A stretch of DNA of 64,000 nt from Hyalangium gracile. Its GTDB lineage: Bacteria > Myxococcota > Myxococcia > Myxococcales > Myxococcaceae. How positions within the stretch are numbered: the stretch's first letter is position 1; each line of letters begins with the position of its first letter. Made by a program: the position numbers and the translations under genes. This document shows, in pieces, positions 46,828 to 56,038 of the stretch. Location: the NCBI RefSeq assembly GCF_020103725.1, contig NZ_JAHXBG010000028.1, positions 62,001 through 126,000 of the forward strand, read 5' to 3'. The notes under the pieces are model-generated. The model did not search any database. It was not told the origin of the DNA and was given only the letters and a program-made list of their open reading frames with translations.

Positions 46828-48150
46828 CTACGCCACGGCCTCATCTCCGGTAGACGTGACGGGGCCTTTGCGCATGGGCTGGGCCTTGCCGTAGGTCAGC
46901 GAGCGCCACACCCACTCGGTGGGGCCGAAGCGGAAGCGCGACAGCCACAGGTGGCTCAGGACGATCTGGACCGCGAAGATGCCCACGGGGATGGCGATGA
47001 CCACCACGGGCCTGAGCTTGCCGATGAAGCCGAGCCCATATCCATAGAAGACGAGCAGGCTGATGACGGTCTGGCTCAGGTAGTTCGTCAGCGCCATGCG
47101 GCCCACGGGGGCGAGCACCGAGAGCACTCGCTGCCAGGTGGGGCGCTGGAAGAGGAGGGCGAAGCCCGTCGCGTAGAAGGCCGCGAGCCCCAGCTCACCC
47201 AGCTGCCGCACCACCGTCATCACGAACGGCAGCCACGGCAGGCTGTCCGGGTCGAGCACCTTGCGGAGGAAGAGCTGCTGCAGCACCAGGTTGGAGCCGT
47301 TGCCGATCACGCCCGCCACGAGGCCCCAGATGAGCACCTTGCGCAGCAGGGGCCGGTGCTGGGAGACGTCGTGGAAGAGCCGGCTGCGGCCCGCCAGCAG
47401 GCCCAGGAGGAAGCGGCCCAGGAGCGGGAACAGGATGTACACCAGGGGCTTGATGAAGTCCCCGAAGTAGAAGGCGGCGTTGGCACGCACCACGTCGAAG
47501 TAGCCGCCCTTCGAGAAGGCCGCCAGGGTCTGGGCCTTGATGGCCTCGGAGTGCTCCTGGGCTGCCTTGGCGACGGCCTTGGCGCTCTCGGCCGAGCCGA
47601 AGAGCTCAGGCCACTTCTGGATGAAGAGCGTGACCAGGGGCACGAGGAGGGTGAAGGCAGCGGCCCAGAGGAGCAGCGTCTTGTCCGTGCGCTTGCGGAA
47701 CAGGAGCAGCCCGAAGCCCAGCACCGCGTAGGTGCTGAGGATGTCTCCGAACCAGAGCAGGAACAGGTGCACGAGGCCGATCGTCAGCAGCACCCCCAGC
47801 CGGCGGGAGTAGAGCGGGACGATGGAGGCCCCGCGCTTTTCGGCCCGATCCAGCTGCACCGCGAAGCCCAGCCCGAAGAGGAACGAGAAGAGGGTGATGA
47901 ACTTCCCGAACACCAGGAACTGCACGGTGCGCATCATGACGACATCCACGAGCGCGGCGCTCTGCAACATGGCCTCGATCTGCGCGCGAGTCATGAAGAC
48001 CCGTCCGCTGAACCACAGCGAGACGTTGGAGATGAAGACCCCGGCCAGCGCGAAGCCACGCAGCGCGTCGAGGAGTGCCAGGCGCTCGGTGCCTTCAACC
48101 GGGCGGGCCTCGGCGGACGGGAGCGTTGCAACGGGAGGGGAGGAGCTCAT
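46828..48150 (-). CDS. DUF418-type integral membrane protein
   Basis: 440 residues from the ATG at 48150; an ATG at 48177 would add nine. The opening RLALLDALRGFALAGVFISN and the later SFLFGLGFAVQLDRAEKRG are hallmarks of DUF418/heparan-acetyltransferase-like proteins with about ten membrane helices. The C-terminal DUF418 segment includes GRMALTNYLSQTVISLLVF. They may transfer acyl groups across the membrane, but no substrate is established. It is upstream of nth on the same strand, with an 81-base gap. Confidence 0.85.
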   Translation of the reverse strand: MSSSPPVATLPSAEARPVEGTERLALLDALRGFALAGVFISNVSLWFSGRVFMTRAQIEAMLQSAALVDVVMMRTVQFLVFGKFITLFSFLFGLGFAVQLDRAEKRGASIVPLYSRRLGVLLTIGLVHLFLLWFGDILSTYAVLGFGLLLFRKRTDKTLLLWAAAFTLLVPLVTLFIQKWPELFGSAESAKAVAKAAQEHSEAIKAQTLAAFSKGGYFDVVRANAAFYFGDFIKPLVYILFPLLGRFLLGLLAGRSRLFHDVSQHRPLLRKVLIWGLVAGVIGNGSNLVLQQLFLRKVLDPDSLPWLPFVMTVVRQLGELGLAAFYATGFALLFQRPTWQRVLSVLAPVGRMALTNYLSQTVISLLVFYGYGLGFIGKLRPVVVIAIPVGIFAVQIVLSHLWLSRFRFGPTEWVWRSLTYGKAQPMRKGPVTSTGDEAVA

Positions 48151-48331
48151 GTGACTCGAAGAAGCCGCCGAACCCACGCCTGGCTGCTCGTATTCCCGGA
48201 AGGGAAGCGACCCATGGCGAGCGCCTGCTCTGCTGCCTGCCCTTCCATCACCCGAGCCCCGCTAGCAGGCTCGAAGAGGGCCCCCAGGCTGCCTACCTTG
48301 GGGCGAGGAGCCGTAAGGCAGGGGGGACGCG

Positions 48332-49192
48332 ATGAGGTGGCAAGGCGGGCGCCGCAGCACGAACATCGAGGATCGTCGAAGGATGGGCGTCGGCCGTCCC
48401 CTGGCGGTGGGAGGCGGGGCCGCCGGTGTGGTGATCGCGCTCATCGTGATGCTGCTGGGAGGAGACCCCTCCGACATCGTCTCGCAGAGCCCCTCGGGGG
48501 GCGTGGGTGTGGGCGGCTCGGGACGGACGGTGGACCCCGCGCAGGATCAGCTCAAGGAGTTCGTCTCCGTGGTCCTCGCGGACACCGAGGACACCTGGCC
48601 CGGGCTGCTCGCGCCTCACGGCGTGGAGTACACCGAGCCGCGCATGGTCCTCTTCTCGGACGCGGTGCAGTCGGCGTGCGGCGTGGAGCAGAGCGCGGTG
48701 GGGCCGTTCTACTGCCCGCTGGACCAGCGCGTGTACCTGGACCTCACCTTCTTCGACGAGCTGGAGAGCCGCTTCGGCGCGCCGGGCGACTTCGCCCGAG
48801 CCTATGTGGTGGCGCACGAGGTGGGACACCAGGTGCAGAACCTGCTCGGCATCTCCGAGCGCGTCCACTCGATGCGCAGCCGGATGAGGCCGGCGGAGGC
48901 CAACGCGCTGGCGGTGAAGCAGGAGCTCCAGGCGGACTGCTTCGCCGGCATCTGGGCCCACCACGCGCAGAAGCAGCGGGATGTGCTCGAGCTGGGAGAC
49001 ATCGAGGAAGGGCTGGGCGCGGCCTCGGCCGTGGGCGACGACACGCTGCAGCGGCAGGCGCGAGGCCGGGTCGTCCCCGAGTCCTTCACCCACGGCTCCG
49101 CCGCGCAGCGCGCCGCCTGGTTCCGCCGAGGCCTGGAGGAGGGCACCCTCCAGGCCTGTGACACCTTCAACGCGCCTGCCCTGGGACAGTAG
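48332..49192 (+). CDS. Neutral zinc metallopeptidase (YpfJ family), membrane anchored
   Basis: 286 residues. After a charged N-terminus (QGGRRSTNIEDRRR) comes one membrane helix at about 24-43 (GGGAAGVVIALIVMLLGG). The zinc motif HEVGHQVQN follows AYVVA in the second half. CGVEQSAVGPFYCPLDQRVY and LQADCFAGIWAHHAQ are diagnostic of the YpfJ family, the latter containing the third zinc ligand region. The active domain should be periplasmic. No partner gene is evident. Confidence 0.9.
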   Translation: MRWQGGRRSTNIEDRRRMGVGRPLAVGGGAAGVVIALIVMLLGGDPSDIVSQSPSGGVGVGGSGRTVDPAQDQLKEFVSVVLADTEDTWPGLLAPHGVEYTEPRMVLFSDAVQSACGVEQSAVGPFYCPLDQRVYLDLTFFDELESRFGAPGDFARAYVVAHEVGHQVQNLLGISERVHSMRSRMRPAEANALAVKQELQADCFAGIWAHHAQKQRDVLELGDIEEGLGAASAVGDDTLQRQARGRVVPESFTHGSAAQRAAWFRRGLEEGTLQACDTFNAPALGQ

Positions 49193-49201
49193 GGGCGCTG
49201 C

Positions 49202-50170
49202 TCAGCGCAGGCTCTTCCAGACGTGCTTCCACAGCATCGCGACTCCGAGCACCGAGTCGTGGAGGATGGCGTAGGTGACGTCCTGGAGCCGCCTGGCTCC
49301 GCTCGGGCCGCTGAACACGGCCTTGAAGGCCACGCGCTCCGGGCCATCGAAGGGGAACTGCTCGGGAGGCACCAGCAGGCAGTTGAGGGCGAACGAGGCC
49401 CGGCAGATCTGGATGATCTCCTCCCAGACGTTCTTCTTCAGGGAGGGGATCTTCGACGGCAGCTCCAGCGGGAAGGCCTTCACCGCGGCGGTGAGGAGCT
49501 CCGCGGCAGGCACCTGCTCCACCTTGTCCGGGTTCGGGAAGGCGTCGAGCTGGTCATCGAAGTGCTTCTCCCAGGCGGCATGCAGGGGCGCGTCATACCT
49601 GGCGAGCACGCGGGCGTCGGCATGGCAGGGCATCTGCGCGTCCGCGGCGAAGTGGCTCATCATGAAGAAGTAGAGCGCCGCCTGGGTGACGGAGGTCTGC
49701 GCGTCCTTGGGGAAGGGGAGCTTCTCCGGGACGATGTCATCGAGCACGCTCTGGAGCTGGGCGTCTCCCAGCAGGAGCAGATCAGTGAGCGCCGTCGCGA
49801 GCCCCGCCGCGCAGTCCGCCGGGTGCCGGCCGGGATCGCAGTCCCCGCGATAGGGGCGCGTCCAGAAGTCCGCGGGCAGCTGCTCCATGAAGCCGGTGAG
49901 CTTGCGATGCGGCCCGAGCTTCCTGCACGTCTCCTCGCGGCTCTGGATGAAGCGGACGGCGTCGGCTCCGGCGTAGGGCTTCATCTTCAGCACGTGGTTC
50001 TGCGTGCTGCCAGAGCCGTTCTTGAAGTACTTCTCGTCCGGCAGCCAGGCGCCGATGGCGACGCGGGACACCAGCGGGCGCAGCAGGGCCGCGAGCGTGG
50101 CGGTCTCTTCATCTCGCGCGAGCAGGTCCACGGCGCGAACGGCGATCCAGATATGGCTCTTCTTCTTCAT
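49202..50170 (-). CDS. Putative zinc phospholipase C/S1-P1-nuclease-fold protein
   Basis: 322 residues without an obvious signal peptide. The spacing of metal-binding residues recalls the PLC/S1-P1 nuclease fold: an N-terminal SHIW, GAWLPDEKY, STQNHVLKM, and MSHFAADAQMPCHADARV, which resembles the HxxxD...P..H motif. I do not recognise a closer family. If the fold is right, it would hydrolyse phosphodiesters, but the missing export signal is odd. It lies 39 bases after adhP on the same strand. Confidence 0.5.
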   Translation of the reverse strand: MKKKSHIWIAVRAVDLLARDEETATLAALLRPLVSRVAIGAWLPDEKYFKNGSGSTQNHVLKMKPYAGADAVRFIQSREETCRKLGPHRKLTGFMEQLPADFWTRPYRGDCDPGRHPADCAAGLATALTDLLLLGDAQLQSVLDDIVPEKLPFPKDAQTSVTQAALYFFMMSHFAADAQMPCHADARVLARYDAPLHAAWEKHFDDQLDAFPNPDKVEQVPAAELLTAAVKAFPLELPSKIPSLKKNVWEEIIQICRASFALNCLLVPPEQFPFDGPERVAFKAVFSGPSGARRLQDVTYAILHDSVLGVAMLWKHVWKSLR

Positions 50171-50209
50171 GGGAGCGCTCCGGGAGGTTTCAGGTAGGGA
50201 GGCGGGGCG

Positions 50210-51235
50210 TCAGTCACCGATGGCGAGCACGACGCGGCCGTTGATGGTCCCCTGGCGCATGCGCTGGAACACGTCGTTGATGGCCTGCAGCGGCTGGCGG
50301 TGGATGGTCGCCTTCACCCGTCCGATCGCGGCCAGATCGAGCGACTCCTGCAGGTCCATGCGAGTGCCGACGATGGAGCCGCGGATGGTGAGGCGCTTGA
50401 GGACGACCTCGAAGATGGGTGTGGCGAACTCGCCCGGCGGCAGGCCCACGAGCGCGCAGGTGCCGTGTGGGCGGAGCATGTCGATGGACTGGCGGAACGC
50501 CTCGGGAGAGACGGCGGTGACGAGCACTCCATGGGCGCCGCCGATGAGGCGCTGCAGCTCCGTGGCGGGATCCTTGCGGGCATCGAGGGCGATCTCGGCC
50601 CCGAGCGAGCGGGCCAGGGCCAGCTTCTCCTCGCCCAGATCCACGGCGGCCACGCGCATGCCCATGGCCTTGGCGTACTGCACCGCCATGTGGCCCAGGC
50701 CGCCGATGCCGGAGATGACGACCCACTGTCCGGGACGGACCTCCGTCTCCTTGAGTCCCTTGTAGGTGGTGACTCCGGCGCAGAGGATCGGCGCGGCGTC
50801 GGCGAAGCTCACGGAGGCGGGGATGCGCCCTACGTGTGACGCCTGCGCGAGTACGTACTCGGCGAAGCCTCCGTTGACGGAGTAGCCCGTGGTCGTCTGC
50901 GAGGCGCAGAGCGTCTCCCAGCCCGTGATGCAGTGCTCGCAGGCGCCACACGCGCCGTGGAGCCAGGGAACTCCGACGCGGTCTCCCTCCTTGAGCGAGG
51001 TGACGCCCGGGCCCAGCTCGGCCACGTAGCCGGCGCCCTCATGGCCCGGGATGAAGGGGAGCGTGGGCTTGACCGGCCAGTCGCCCTGCGCCGCGTGCAG
51101 ATCGGTGTGACAGACGCCGCTGGCGACGACCTTGACCAGCACCTGACCGGGACCCGGCGTGGGCGTGGGGACCTCTTCGAGCGAGAGTGGCTGGCCAAAG
51201 CTCCGGACGACAGCGGCCTTCATCATGCGCTTCAT
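50210..51235 (-). CDS. adhP: Zinc-dependent alcohol dehydrogenase
   Basis: 341 residues from the ATG at 51235; nearby in-frame ATGs are possible. The catalytic zinc ligands are in SGVCHTDLHAAQGDW and PGHEGAGYV, and the structural zinc cysteines in GACGACEHCITGWETLC. The NAD-binding motif is GIGGLGHMAVQYAKAM. The sequence is very close to AdhP-type ethanol/primary alcohol dehydrogenases. It may be cotranscribed with the PLC-like gene that follows. Confidence 0.94.
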   Translation of the reverse strand: MKRMMKAAVVRSFGQPLSLEEVPTPTPGPGQVLVKVVASGVCHTDLHAAQGDWPVKPTLPFIPGHEGAGYVAELGPGVTSLKEGDRVGVPWLHGACGACEHCITGWETLCASQTTTGYSVNGGFAEYVLAQASHVGRIPASVSFADAAPILCAGVTTYKGLKETEVRPGQWVVISGIGGLGHMAVQYAKAMGMRVAAVDLGEEKLALARSLGAEIALDARKDPATELQRLIGGAHGVLVTAVSPEAFRQSIDMLRPHGTCALVGLPPGEFATPIFEVVLKRLTIRGSIVGTRMDLQESLDLAAIGRVKATIHRQPLQAINDVFQRMRQGTINGRVVLAIGD

Positions 51236-51391
51236 GGCGGGACTCCCTGGTGGGTTCAGGGCGCCATGGAGCAAGGCCTGGGCCAGAGCGCGTGCCTGCG
51301 AGAGGCTCGGCGTGGGCGCACCGTGCGCCGCAGAATCTGCGTCACGGAACAGGGCGGGGGCGCACTCCGCAGAAACTGCACACAGAGCCGC

Positions 51392-51724
51392 TCAGATGCC
51401 CAGCAGCGTGCGGATCTCCATCAACATCCCGATCTCGTCGCTGTCGACGTGCTGATCGCTGGCCGCCATCATTCGCGCGGCCTGGATGACGTCCTGCGGC
51501 CGGCTGCGCAGCAGGCCCATGTCGGGCGCGGGCAGGGGCTTGCCCTCCTTCAGACAGGCCAGGAGCGCCGTCACCTGGTCGGGGGGCACGTTCCAGCCGC
51601 TGGCCACCGTGGAGAACTCCTGGAGCTCCTCGGGCTCGAGCTGGTCGTCACTCGTGATGACCTGCAGGAGCAGCTTGAGGACCTCGGTGTAGAAGCGGCT
51701 GTCGTCGCGGGGGGATTGCGTCAT
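51392..51724 (-). CDS. TerB-like small acidic protein
   Basis: 110 residues from the ATG at 51724. Two acidic helix motifs spaced about 60 residues apart, SDDQLEPEELQEF and SDQHVDSDEIGMLMEI, resemble the paired aspartate/glutamate motifs of TerB-fold proteins. Some of these bind metals and act in stress or defence systems, but solitary small members are poorly understood. The gap to adhP (51236-51391) shows no gene. Confidence 0.5.
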   Translation of the reverse strand: MTQSPRDDSRFYTEVLKLLLQVITSDDQLEPEELQEFSTVASGWNVPPDQVTALLACLKEGKPLPAPDMGLLRSRPQDVIQAARMMAASDQHVDSDEIGMLMEIRTLLGI

Positions 51725-51843
51725 CGGTGAGGCTGCCTCCGGCCCGGGAGAGTGGCCTGCCTGCCTGCCTTCGTCCACTCCAGGGGGCCTCGGTGCGTCC
51801 GGGTTCTCGCCCGCTTCGGGCCTTGTGGAACAATGGCGGGACC

Positions 51844-52920
51844 TTGAAGACTCCCTGCCTGGTCCTGCTCGTCACTCTGCTGCTCGCCCCTCTGGTCCCT
51901 GGACGCGCGGCGGGCCCCGCGCAAGCCCCCGCCACCCCCGCCGAGCCGCTGGCCCCGGACTTTCCCGCCACCGAGACCACGGTCTCCCTGCTCGAGCCCG
52001 TCTCAGGCCAGTGCGAGTGGATCAAGTGGGATCCTTCCTCCTCGAAGCGCCGGGTGCTCGCGCGCCTCCCGGCGGACTGCCAGGGTGGCAGCACCGCCCT
52101 GAGCCGTGACGGCAAGCGCGGCGCGGTGCGCTTCTGGCGTGGCGCCGTCGCCATGCCCATCGTGGGCAGGCCCACCTTCCCCGAGCCCTTCCCGTCCCAG
52201 GCGTTCCGGGATCGGCTCTTCGTGGTGGAGCTCGTCACCGGCGCCGTGGAGGAGCTGCCGCTGCCTCCGGAGGGCGAGCTCATCGAGTACGGGTTCGATC
52301 CGGATGGTCGGCTGCTCGGGCTCACGCTGGAGGGCACCGCCCCCAGCCAGGAGCGTGCGCAGACGGTGGAGCTCGACGGGAAGGGGCGCCAGTCCACCCT
52401 CGGTCGGAAGGCTCCGCCGATGAAGGCCCACGGCTTCGCCTTCCTGGGCGGAAGGTGGCTCCGGATGGAGACGAAGGACTCCTCGGATGGGCTCGGCACC
52501 GCGGCCCTGCCCATGCGCAAGGAGCTGGGCGTGCGGTCGATCCGCGAGCTCGATCCGCGCTTCGAGGCGCGGGAGATCGAGGACGACGCGGTGCTCGATC
52601 CCCTCTACGAGCTGTCGCCCGAGCAGCCCGAGGGCCAGTGGGTCGAGTTCCGCGGCGGGCTGCACTCCCTGGCCGTCTGGGGCACGCCCTTCGGCAACGA
52701 CACGCTGGCCACGGGGCTCCTCCGGCGGCTGGAGCCTGGCAATGTGGTGGCGCTCCCGTCGTACCCGTTCCGGCCGAACGACATGATGAGCCTGCGGGCC
52801 CGCGGGGCATACCTGCTCATCTCGCTGGCCGACTCCGGCGCGCATCCGCGGCTGTACCGGGGCCGCAAGCTCGTCTGGAGCTCCGAGACGGCGCGGGCCG
52901 TGACGCTGTGGCCGAAGTAG
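51844..52920 (+). CDS. Hypothetical secreted protein
   Basis: 358 residues if the TTG at 51844 is used; this gives a compact signal peptide (KTPCLVLLVTLLLAPLVPG). An in-frame ATG at 51727 would add 39 non-signal residues and overlap the divergent TerB-like promoter region. The mature part has beta-rich, propeller-like segments (LVTGAVEELPLPPEGELIEY, ARGAYLLISLADSGAHPRLY) but no motif I can name. Immediately beyond its stop is the tail of a histidine kinase. Confidence 0.6.
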   Translation: MKTPCLVLLVTLLLAPLVPGRAAGPAQAPATPAEPLAPDFPATETTVSLLEPVSGQCEWIKWDPSSSKRRVLARLPADCQGGSTALSRDGKRGAVRFWRGAVAMPIVGRPTFPEPFPSQAFRDRLFVVELVTGAVEELPLPPEGELIEYGFDPDGRLLGLTLEGTAPSQERAQTVELDGKGRQSTLGRKAPPMKAHGFAFLGGRWLRMETKDSSDGLGTAALPMRKELGVRSIRELDPRFEAREIEDDAVLDPLYELSPEQPEGQWVEFRGGLHSLAVWGTPFGNDTLATGLLRRLEPGNVVALPSYPFRPNDMMSLRARGAYLLISLADSGAHPRLYRGRKLVWSSETARAVTLWPK

Positions 52921-52928
52921 GGTCTGCG

Positions 52929-52985
52929 TCGAGCCTGCCCGGCCAGGGCGCCACGTTCGTGGTCGAGCTGCCGCTGCGTCGCTGA
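52929..52985 (+). pseudogene. C-terminal relic of a histidine kinase
   Basis: The bases after the preceding gene encode SLPGQGATFVVELPLRR and a stop (TGA 52983-52985), the classic end of a HATPase domain. Nothing upstream in that frame belongs to a kinase. It is a deletion scar about 57 bases long. Confidence 0.6.
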
Positions 52986-52989
52986 CGGC

Positions 52990-53835
52990 TCACTCGAGGG
53001 GAGACAGCTCCTCGAGGAACGCCAGGATGCGCCGTCCGCACTCCTCGGGCTGCTCCAGTGGGAAGAGGTGGGTGGTGCCGGGGAGCTCCTCGGTGCGAAC
53101 ACCGGGGAGGGTGCGGCGGACGCGCTCCAGGGCCTCTGGGGTGAGCGTGTCGCTGTCACCGCCGCGTACCACCAGCGTCGGCACCCTCACCGAGCGCAGT
53201 CGCTGCCAGCTGGCGCGGGGGGAGGTCTCGAAGATGCGGGCCTCCCAGGCCGTGGGGATGGTGAGCCGGACACCACCGCCGGGCGCCTCGGTGAGCCCGT
53301 GGGTGAGGTAGTCCTGGAAGCAGGCGGGATCGAACCGCTGGAAGAGGGCCTTCTTGCGATAGCTGGCGGCGGCCTCCTCTCGGGAGCCCCAGGACTCACG
53401 GCGGCGCCGGGCCAGGCTCGCGGGGGGAATCCGGTGGCGCATCCTCAGCAGGGTCAGGGCCTGAACCAGCAGGAGCCGAGGACCCGTGAGCAGCACCGGA
53501 TCCAGCGCCACCACGGCGCGGAAGAGCCCCGGGTCATTCACGGAGGCGAGCAGGGTGGCCACTCCTCCCATGCTGTGCCCCACGCCCACCACGCCCTTCA
53601 GTCCCTGGGCTCGCAGGGCGTGGGCCAGATCGTCGGCCATGTCGTCCCACGTCCGCATCTCCAGCGGGTGGGTTCCCGGCACCAGCGAGCGGCTGCGGAG
53701 GGTGAAGACGTGGTAGCGCGACTTCAGCAGCTCGATGAGCTTGCGGTAGCTGCCGGGTGGGAAGCCGTTGGCATGGGTCAGGTGCAGCACCGGACCGGTG
53801 CCGCCCCAGTCATCGAGCTGCAGGGGGCTGCTCAT
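52990..53835 (-). CDS. Alpha/beta hydrolase
   Basis: 281 residues, cytoplasmic. The fold motifs are HLTHANGFPPGSY (oxyanion region), the serine elbow GVGHSMGG near residue 95, the acid in VVRGGDSDTLTP and the histidine in GTTHLFPLEQ. This resembles general esterases/lipases; the substrate is unknown. It follows a membrane-protein pair on the same strand by 30 bases and may be their operon partner. Confidence 0.85.
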   Translation of the reverse strand: MSSPLQLDDWGGTGPVLHLTHANGFPPGSYRKLIELLKSRYHVFTLRSRSLVPGTHPLEMRTWDDMADDLAHALRAQGLKGVVGVGHSMGGVATLLASVNDPGLFRAVVALDPVLLTGPRLLLVQALTLLRMRHRIPPASLARRRRESWGSREEAAASYRKKALFQRFDPACFQDYLTHGLTEAPGGGVRLTIPTAWEARIFETSPRASWQRLRSVRVPTLVVRGGDSDTLTPEALERVRRTLPGVRTEELPGTTHLFPLEQPEECGRRILAFLEELSPLE

Positions 53836-53865
53836 GGCGCTCCCGTGCTCCTCGCCCCGTCCAGA

Positions 53866-54621
53866 TCATTTCTCCTGGGCGACAGGCAGCGGCTCGCCCG
53901 CGAGCAGTCGGGGCAGCAGGCTGGCCGGGTAGCGCTCCCTCCGGGTGGAGCCGGAGTTCGGCTCGCAGGGGAGCAGTCCTGTCCGCTCCCGCTCCAAGGG
54001 ATCGCGCGAGAAGATGAGGAAGCCAGGGTCGCCGCCCGGCTTGCGCAGGGGAACCACGTGCCGGGTCTCCATCATCGCGCGCGAGCTCTGGGCCTGGAGC
54101 AGCGCACGGTTCAGGTCCGCGTCGGCCACGCCCTTCTTCACCAGCTCCAGCGTCGCTTCGCACAAGTCCGCCGAGTCCGACTCGCCGCTCAGCGTGTGCG
54201 CCATGAACGACCAGGAGCTCTTGGTCAGCGGGTCGCGGCTCGAGGCGAGCCAGCCCACGTGGTGGCCGATGCCCACGGTGGACATCGTCGCCAGGAAGAG
54301 CAGCACGAGCAGGGCCACCAGCGACACGCTCCAGCGCGCGGGCCATTCCGGGGCGCCGTCCTGCTGGGCGTGCCGCTGCCGCCAGAGCCAGCGCAGGAAA
54401 TAGTGGGTGCCCACGCCCAGCCCCGCGACGACGACGGCCGTCTGCGCGATGCCTCCCCAGCGCCAGGTGATCTGGGGGAAGACGCGCAGGATGAACGCGA
54501 CCCACCCTGTCGCCAGATGCCAGGGCACCTGGAAGAGCCAGGGGTCCATGAGAGTGAGGACGACCAGCAGCACCAGGACGCCGATGAAGCCCCAGAGGAT
54601 GAACCAGACGATCCGGCTCAT
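53866..54621 (-). CDS. Hypothetical membrane protein
   Basis: 251 residues with three membrane helices (about 5-25, 58-78 and 98-118), followed by a soluble C-terminal part (from KSSWSFMAHTLSGESDSADL). It overlaps the preceding gene by four bases (ATGA). I recognise no family. The two genes with the hydrolase at 52990 form a likely operon. Confidence 0.65.
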   Translation of the reverse strand: MSRIVWFILWGFIGVLVLLVVLTLMDPWLFQVPWHLATGWVAFILRVFPQITWRWGGIAQTAVVVAGLGVGTHYFLRWLWRQRHAQQDGAPEWPARWSVSLVALLVLLFLATMSTVGIGHHVGWLASSRDPLTKSSWSFMAHTLSGESDSADLCEATLELVKKGVADADLNRALLQAQSSRAMMETRHVVPLRKPGGDPGFLIFSRDPLERERTGLLPCEPNSGSTRRERYPASLLPRLLAGEPLPVAQEK

Positions 54622-55301
54622 GGCGTGGAGCCCCCGAGCGCGGCGTGGAGGGACTCCAGGGGCATCTTCCGGATGTCTCCATCCGTGAAGAGCACCCAGC
54701 GCTCACTGCCGAAGATTCCGGGCTCGTAGGCGAGGGGCGCCTGGGGCTCGTCCGCTTTTCGCCCGCTGACGTAGATGAAGTGCATCCCGGAGCTGCCGAG
54801 CACCCGCCAGCGCTCCTCGGGGATGCCCGGGGCGAAGTCGCTCGGAGGAAACGCCCGGTCGTGCTGGGAGGCATAGGCCCAGAGCGCCACGCGCAGCTCC
54901 TCCAGGCGCTGGCGCCGGGCCTCGAGCAGCAGGTCCTTCTCCGGAGGCAGCTCTGTCTGCCGCAGCTTGTAGGTGGCGCCCTGCTTCTCCCACGCTCCCG
55001 GGGTCATCAGCTCGCGTCCGCCGGCGATCATCGAGAGGACGAGCTGGAAGCCGAGCCCCCAGAGGAACACCAGGGCCAGGGCCGAGGGGAAGCTCAGGCG
55101 GGGCAGGGTGGGCACATCCTTGCGCAGCCGGTTCCAGAGGGCCTTCACCACCAGGGTCACCCCGAGGAAGACGACCACGAAGAACGAGATGGCCTGGATG
55201 CGCAGGGAGGCGATGTCCGTCAGGTAGTAGCTGGGCATCCCGGCCAGGGCGGCGGCGGGACTGAGACAGACGAGGGCAGCGGCAGTGCGGCGGAAGAGCA
55301 A
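54618..55301 (-). CDS. Hypothetical membrane-associated protein
   Basis: 227 residues if the TTG at 55301 is used; this opens a signal-like stretch (LFRRTAAALVCLSPAAALAG). An ATG at 55238 would give PSYYLTDIASLRIQAI as the start. Two further helices follow (ISFFVVVFLGVTLVVKAL and SALALVFLWGLGFQLVLSMI), then a soluble region with RQRLEELRVALWAYASQHDR, like the variable part of pseudopilin-type proteins, and WVLFTDGDIRKM. The similarity to pseudopilins is only suggestive. Confidence 0.55.
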   Translation of the reverse strand: MLFRRTAAALVCLSPAAALAGMPSYYLTDIASLRIQAISFFVVVFLGVTLVVKALWNRLRKDVPTLPRLSFPSALALVFLWGLGFQLVLSMIAGGRELMTPGAWEKQGATYKLRQTELPPEKDLLLEARRQRLEELRVALWAYASQHDRAFPPSDFAPGIPEERWRVLGSSGMHFIYVSGRKADEPQAPLAYEPGIFGSERWVLFTDGDIRKMPLESLHAALGGSTP

Positions 55302-55390
55302 GATCTCGTGAGTCTGCCGCAGACCCCTTCCCGGAGTCACCTGACCCGGATGGCACACGCAAGCGGCCGGAAATGGGAGATCATGGCCCC

Positions 55391-55945
55391 ATGAATGTGG
55401 CGAATCCTCTGGGGACTCCATTGCCTCCGCCGCACCGGGATGAGGCGGAGGCCCACTTGACGGCCTACTTCCAGGATTGGTCCTTCCACTCCACCGGGCC
55501 GGATGAGCGGTTCGATCTGGATCGAGCCTTCCGGCACTACGCGCCCCGGTTCCGTGTGCGAGACGTGCCTCCCAACCTCGAGGCGCTGCGCCAGGGCCGC
55601 TGGCAGCGCGAGTATGAGGGCGAGCACGGCGAGTGGGGTTATCGCCGGGCGATGGAGGCGCTCTACGGGCGCTCGAAGGACGTCCGGATGACACCGCGCC
55701 TGCACACGCTGGGCATGGAGGCGGTGCCTCGGGACCGGGTGAGGACGTGGGTGGACTTCGACTCGCGCGTGGTGATGAAGGGTTGGTGGAGCCTGCCGGT
55801 CACGCTGCCCCTGCGAGCCAGGCTCGTGTGGGTCCGCGAGACGGGGCCCGACGGTGCGCTCGTCCTCGATGCGCAGGGCCACGAGACGTGGAGGATCGTC
55901 GACGAGGTCCTCTCGCTGCGCCGCCCGCGGCTCCTCGGGCGGTGA
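55391..55945 (+). CDS. Hypothetical protein, possibly NTF2-like
   Basis: 184 residues from the ATG at 55391; an ATG 18 bases upstream is possible. No signal or membrane segment. The arrangement LTAYFQDWSFHSTG, FRHYAPRFRVRDV and a C-terminal strand pair (ARLVWVRETG, HETWRIVDEVLSL) could be an NTF2/SnoaL-type cone, but this is tentative. It is divergent from 55301 across an 89-base gap and ends before palindromic repeat copy 3. Confidence 0.5.
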   Translation: MNVANPLGTPLPPPHRDEAEAHLTAYFQDWSFHSTGPDERFDLDRAFRHYAPRFRVRDVPPNLEALRQGRWQREYEGEHGEWGYRRAMEALYGRSKDVRMTPRLHTLGMEAVPRDRVRTWVDFDSRVVMKGWWSLPVTLPLRARLVWVRETGPDGALVLDAQGHETWRIVDEVLSLRRPRLLGR

Positions 55946-55973
55946 GGCAGCCCCGGGCGGTCTCATCGCCGCG

Positions 55974-55998
55974 AACTGGTATGACAGGCATACCAGTT
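55974..55998. repeat. Dispersed palindromic element, copy 3
   Basis: Perfect ten-base arms AACTGGTATG and CATACCAGTT around ACAGG. It differs from copies 1 and 2 at two positions; one of these restores perfect symmetry. It lies between the stops of two convergent genes. Confidence 0.8.
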
Positions 55999-56038
55999 GG
56001 GCCGCGGCGCGGCCGGAGGGCTCCCGAGTCGAAGGTGC

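Noticed and set aside
49195-49208. GCGCTG-CT-CAGCGC palindrome at the convergent stops of the zinc peptidase and the PLC-like gene
   Set aside because: The two-base loop cannot close as a hairpin without opening the stem, and short GC palindromes are common in this composition.
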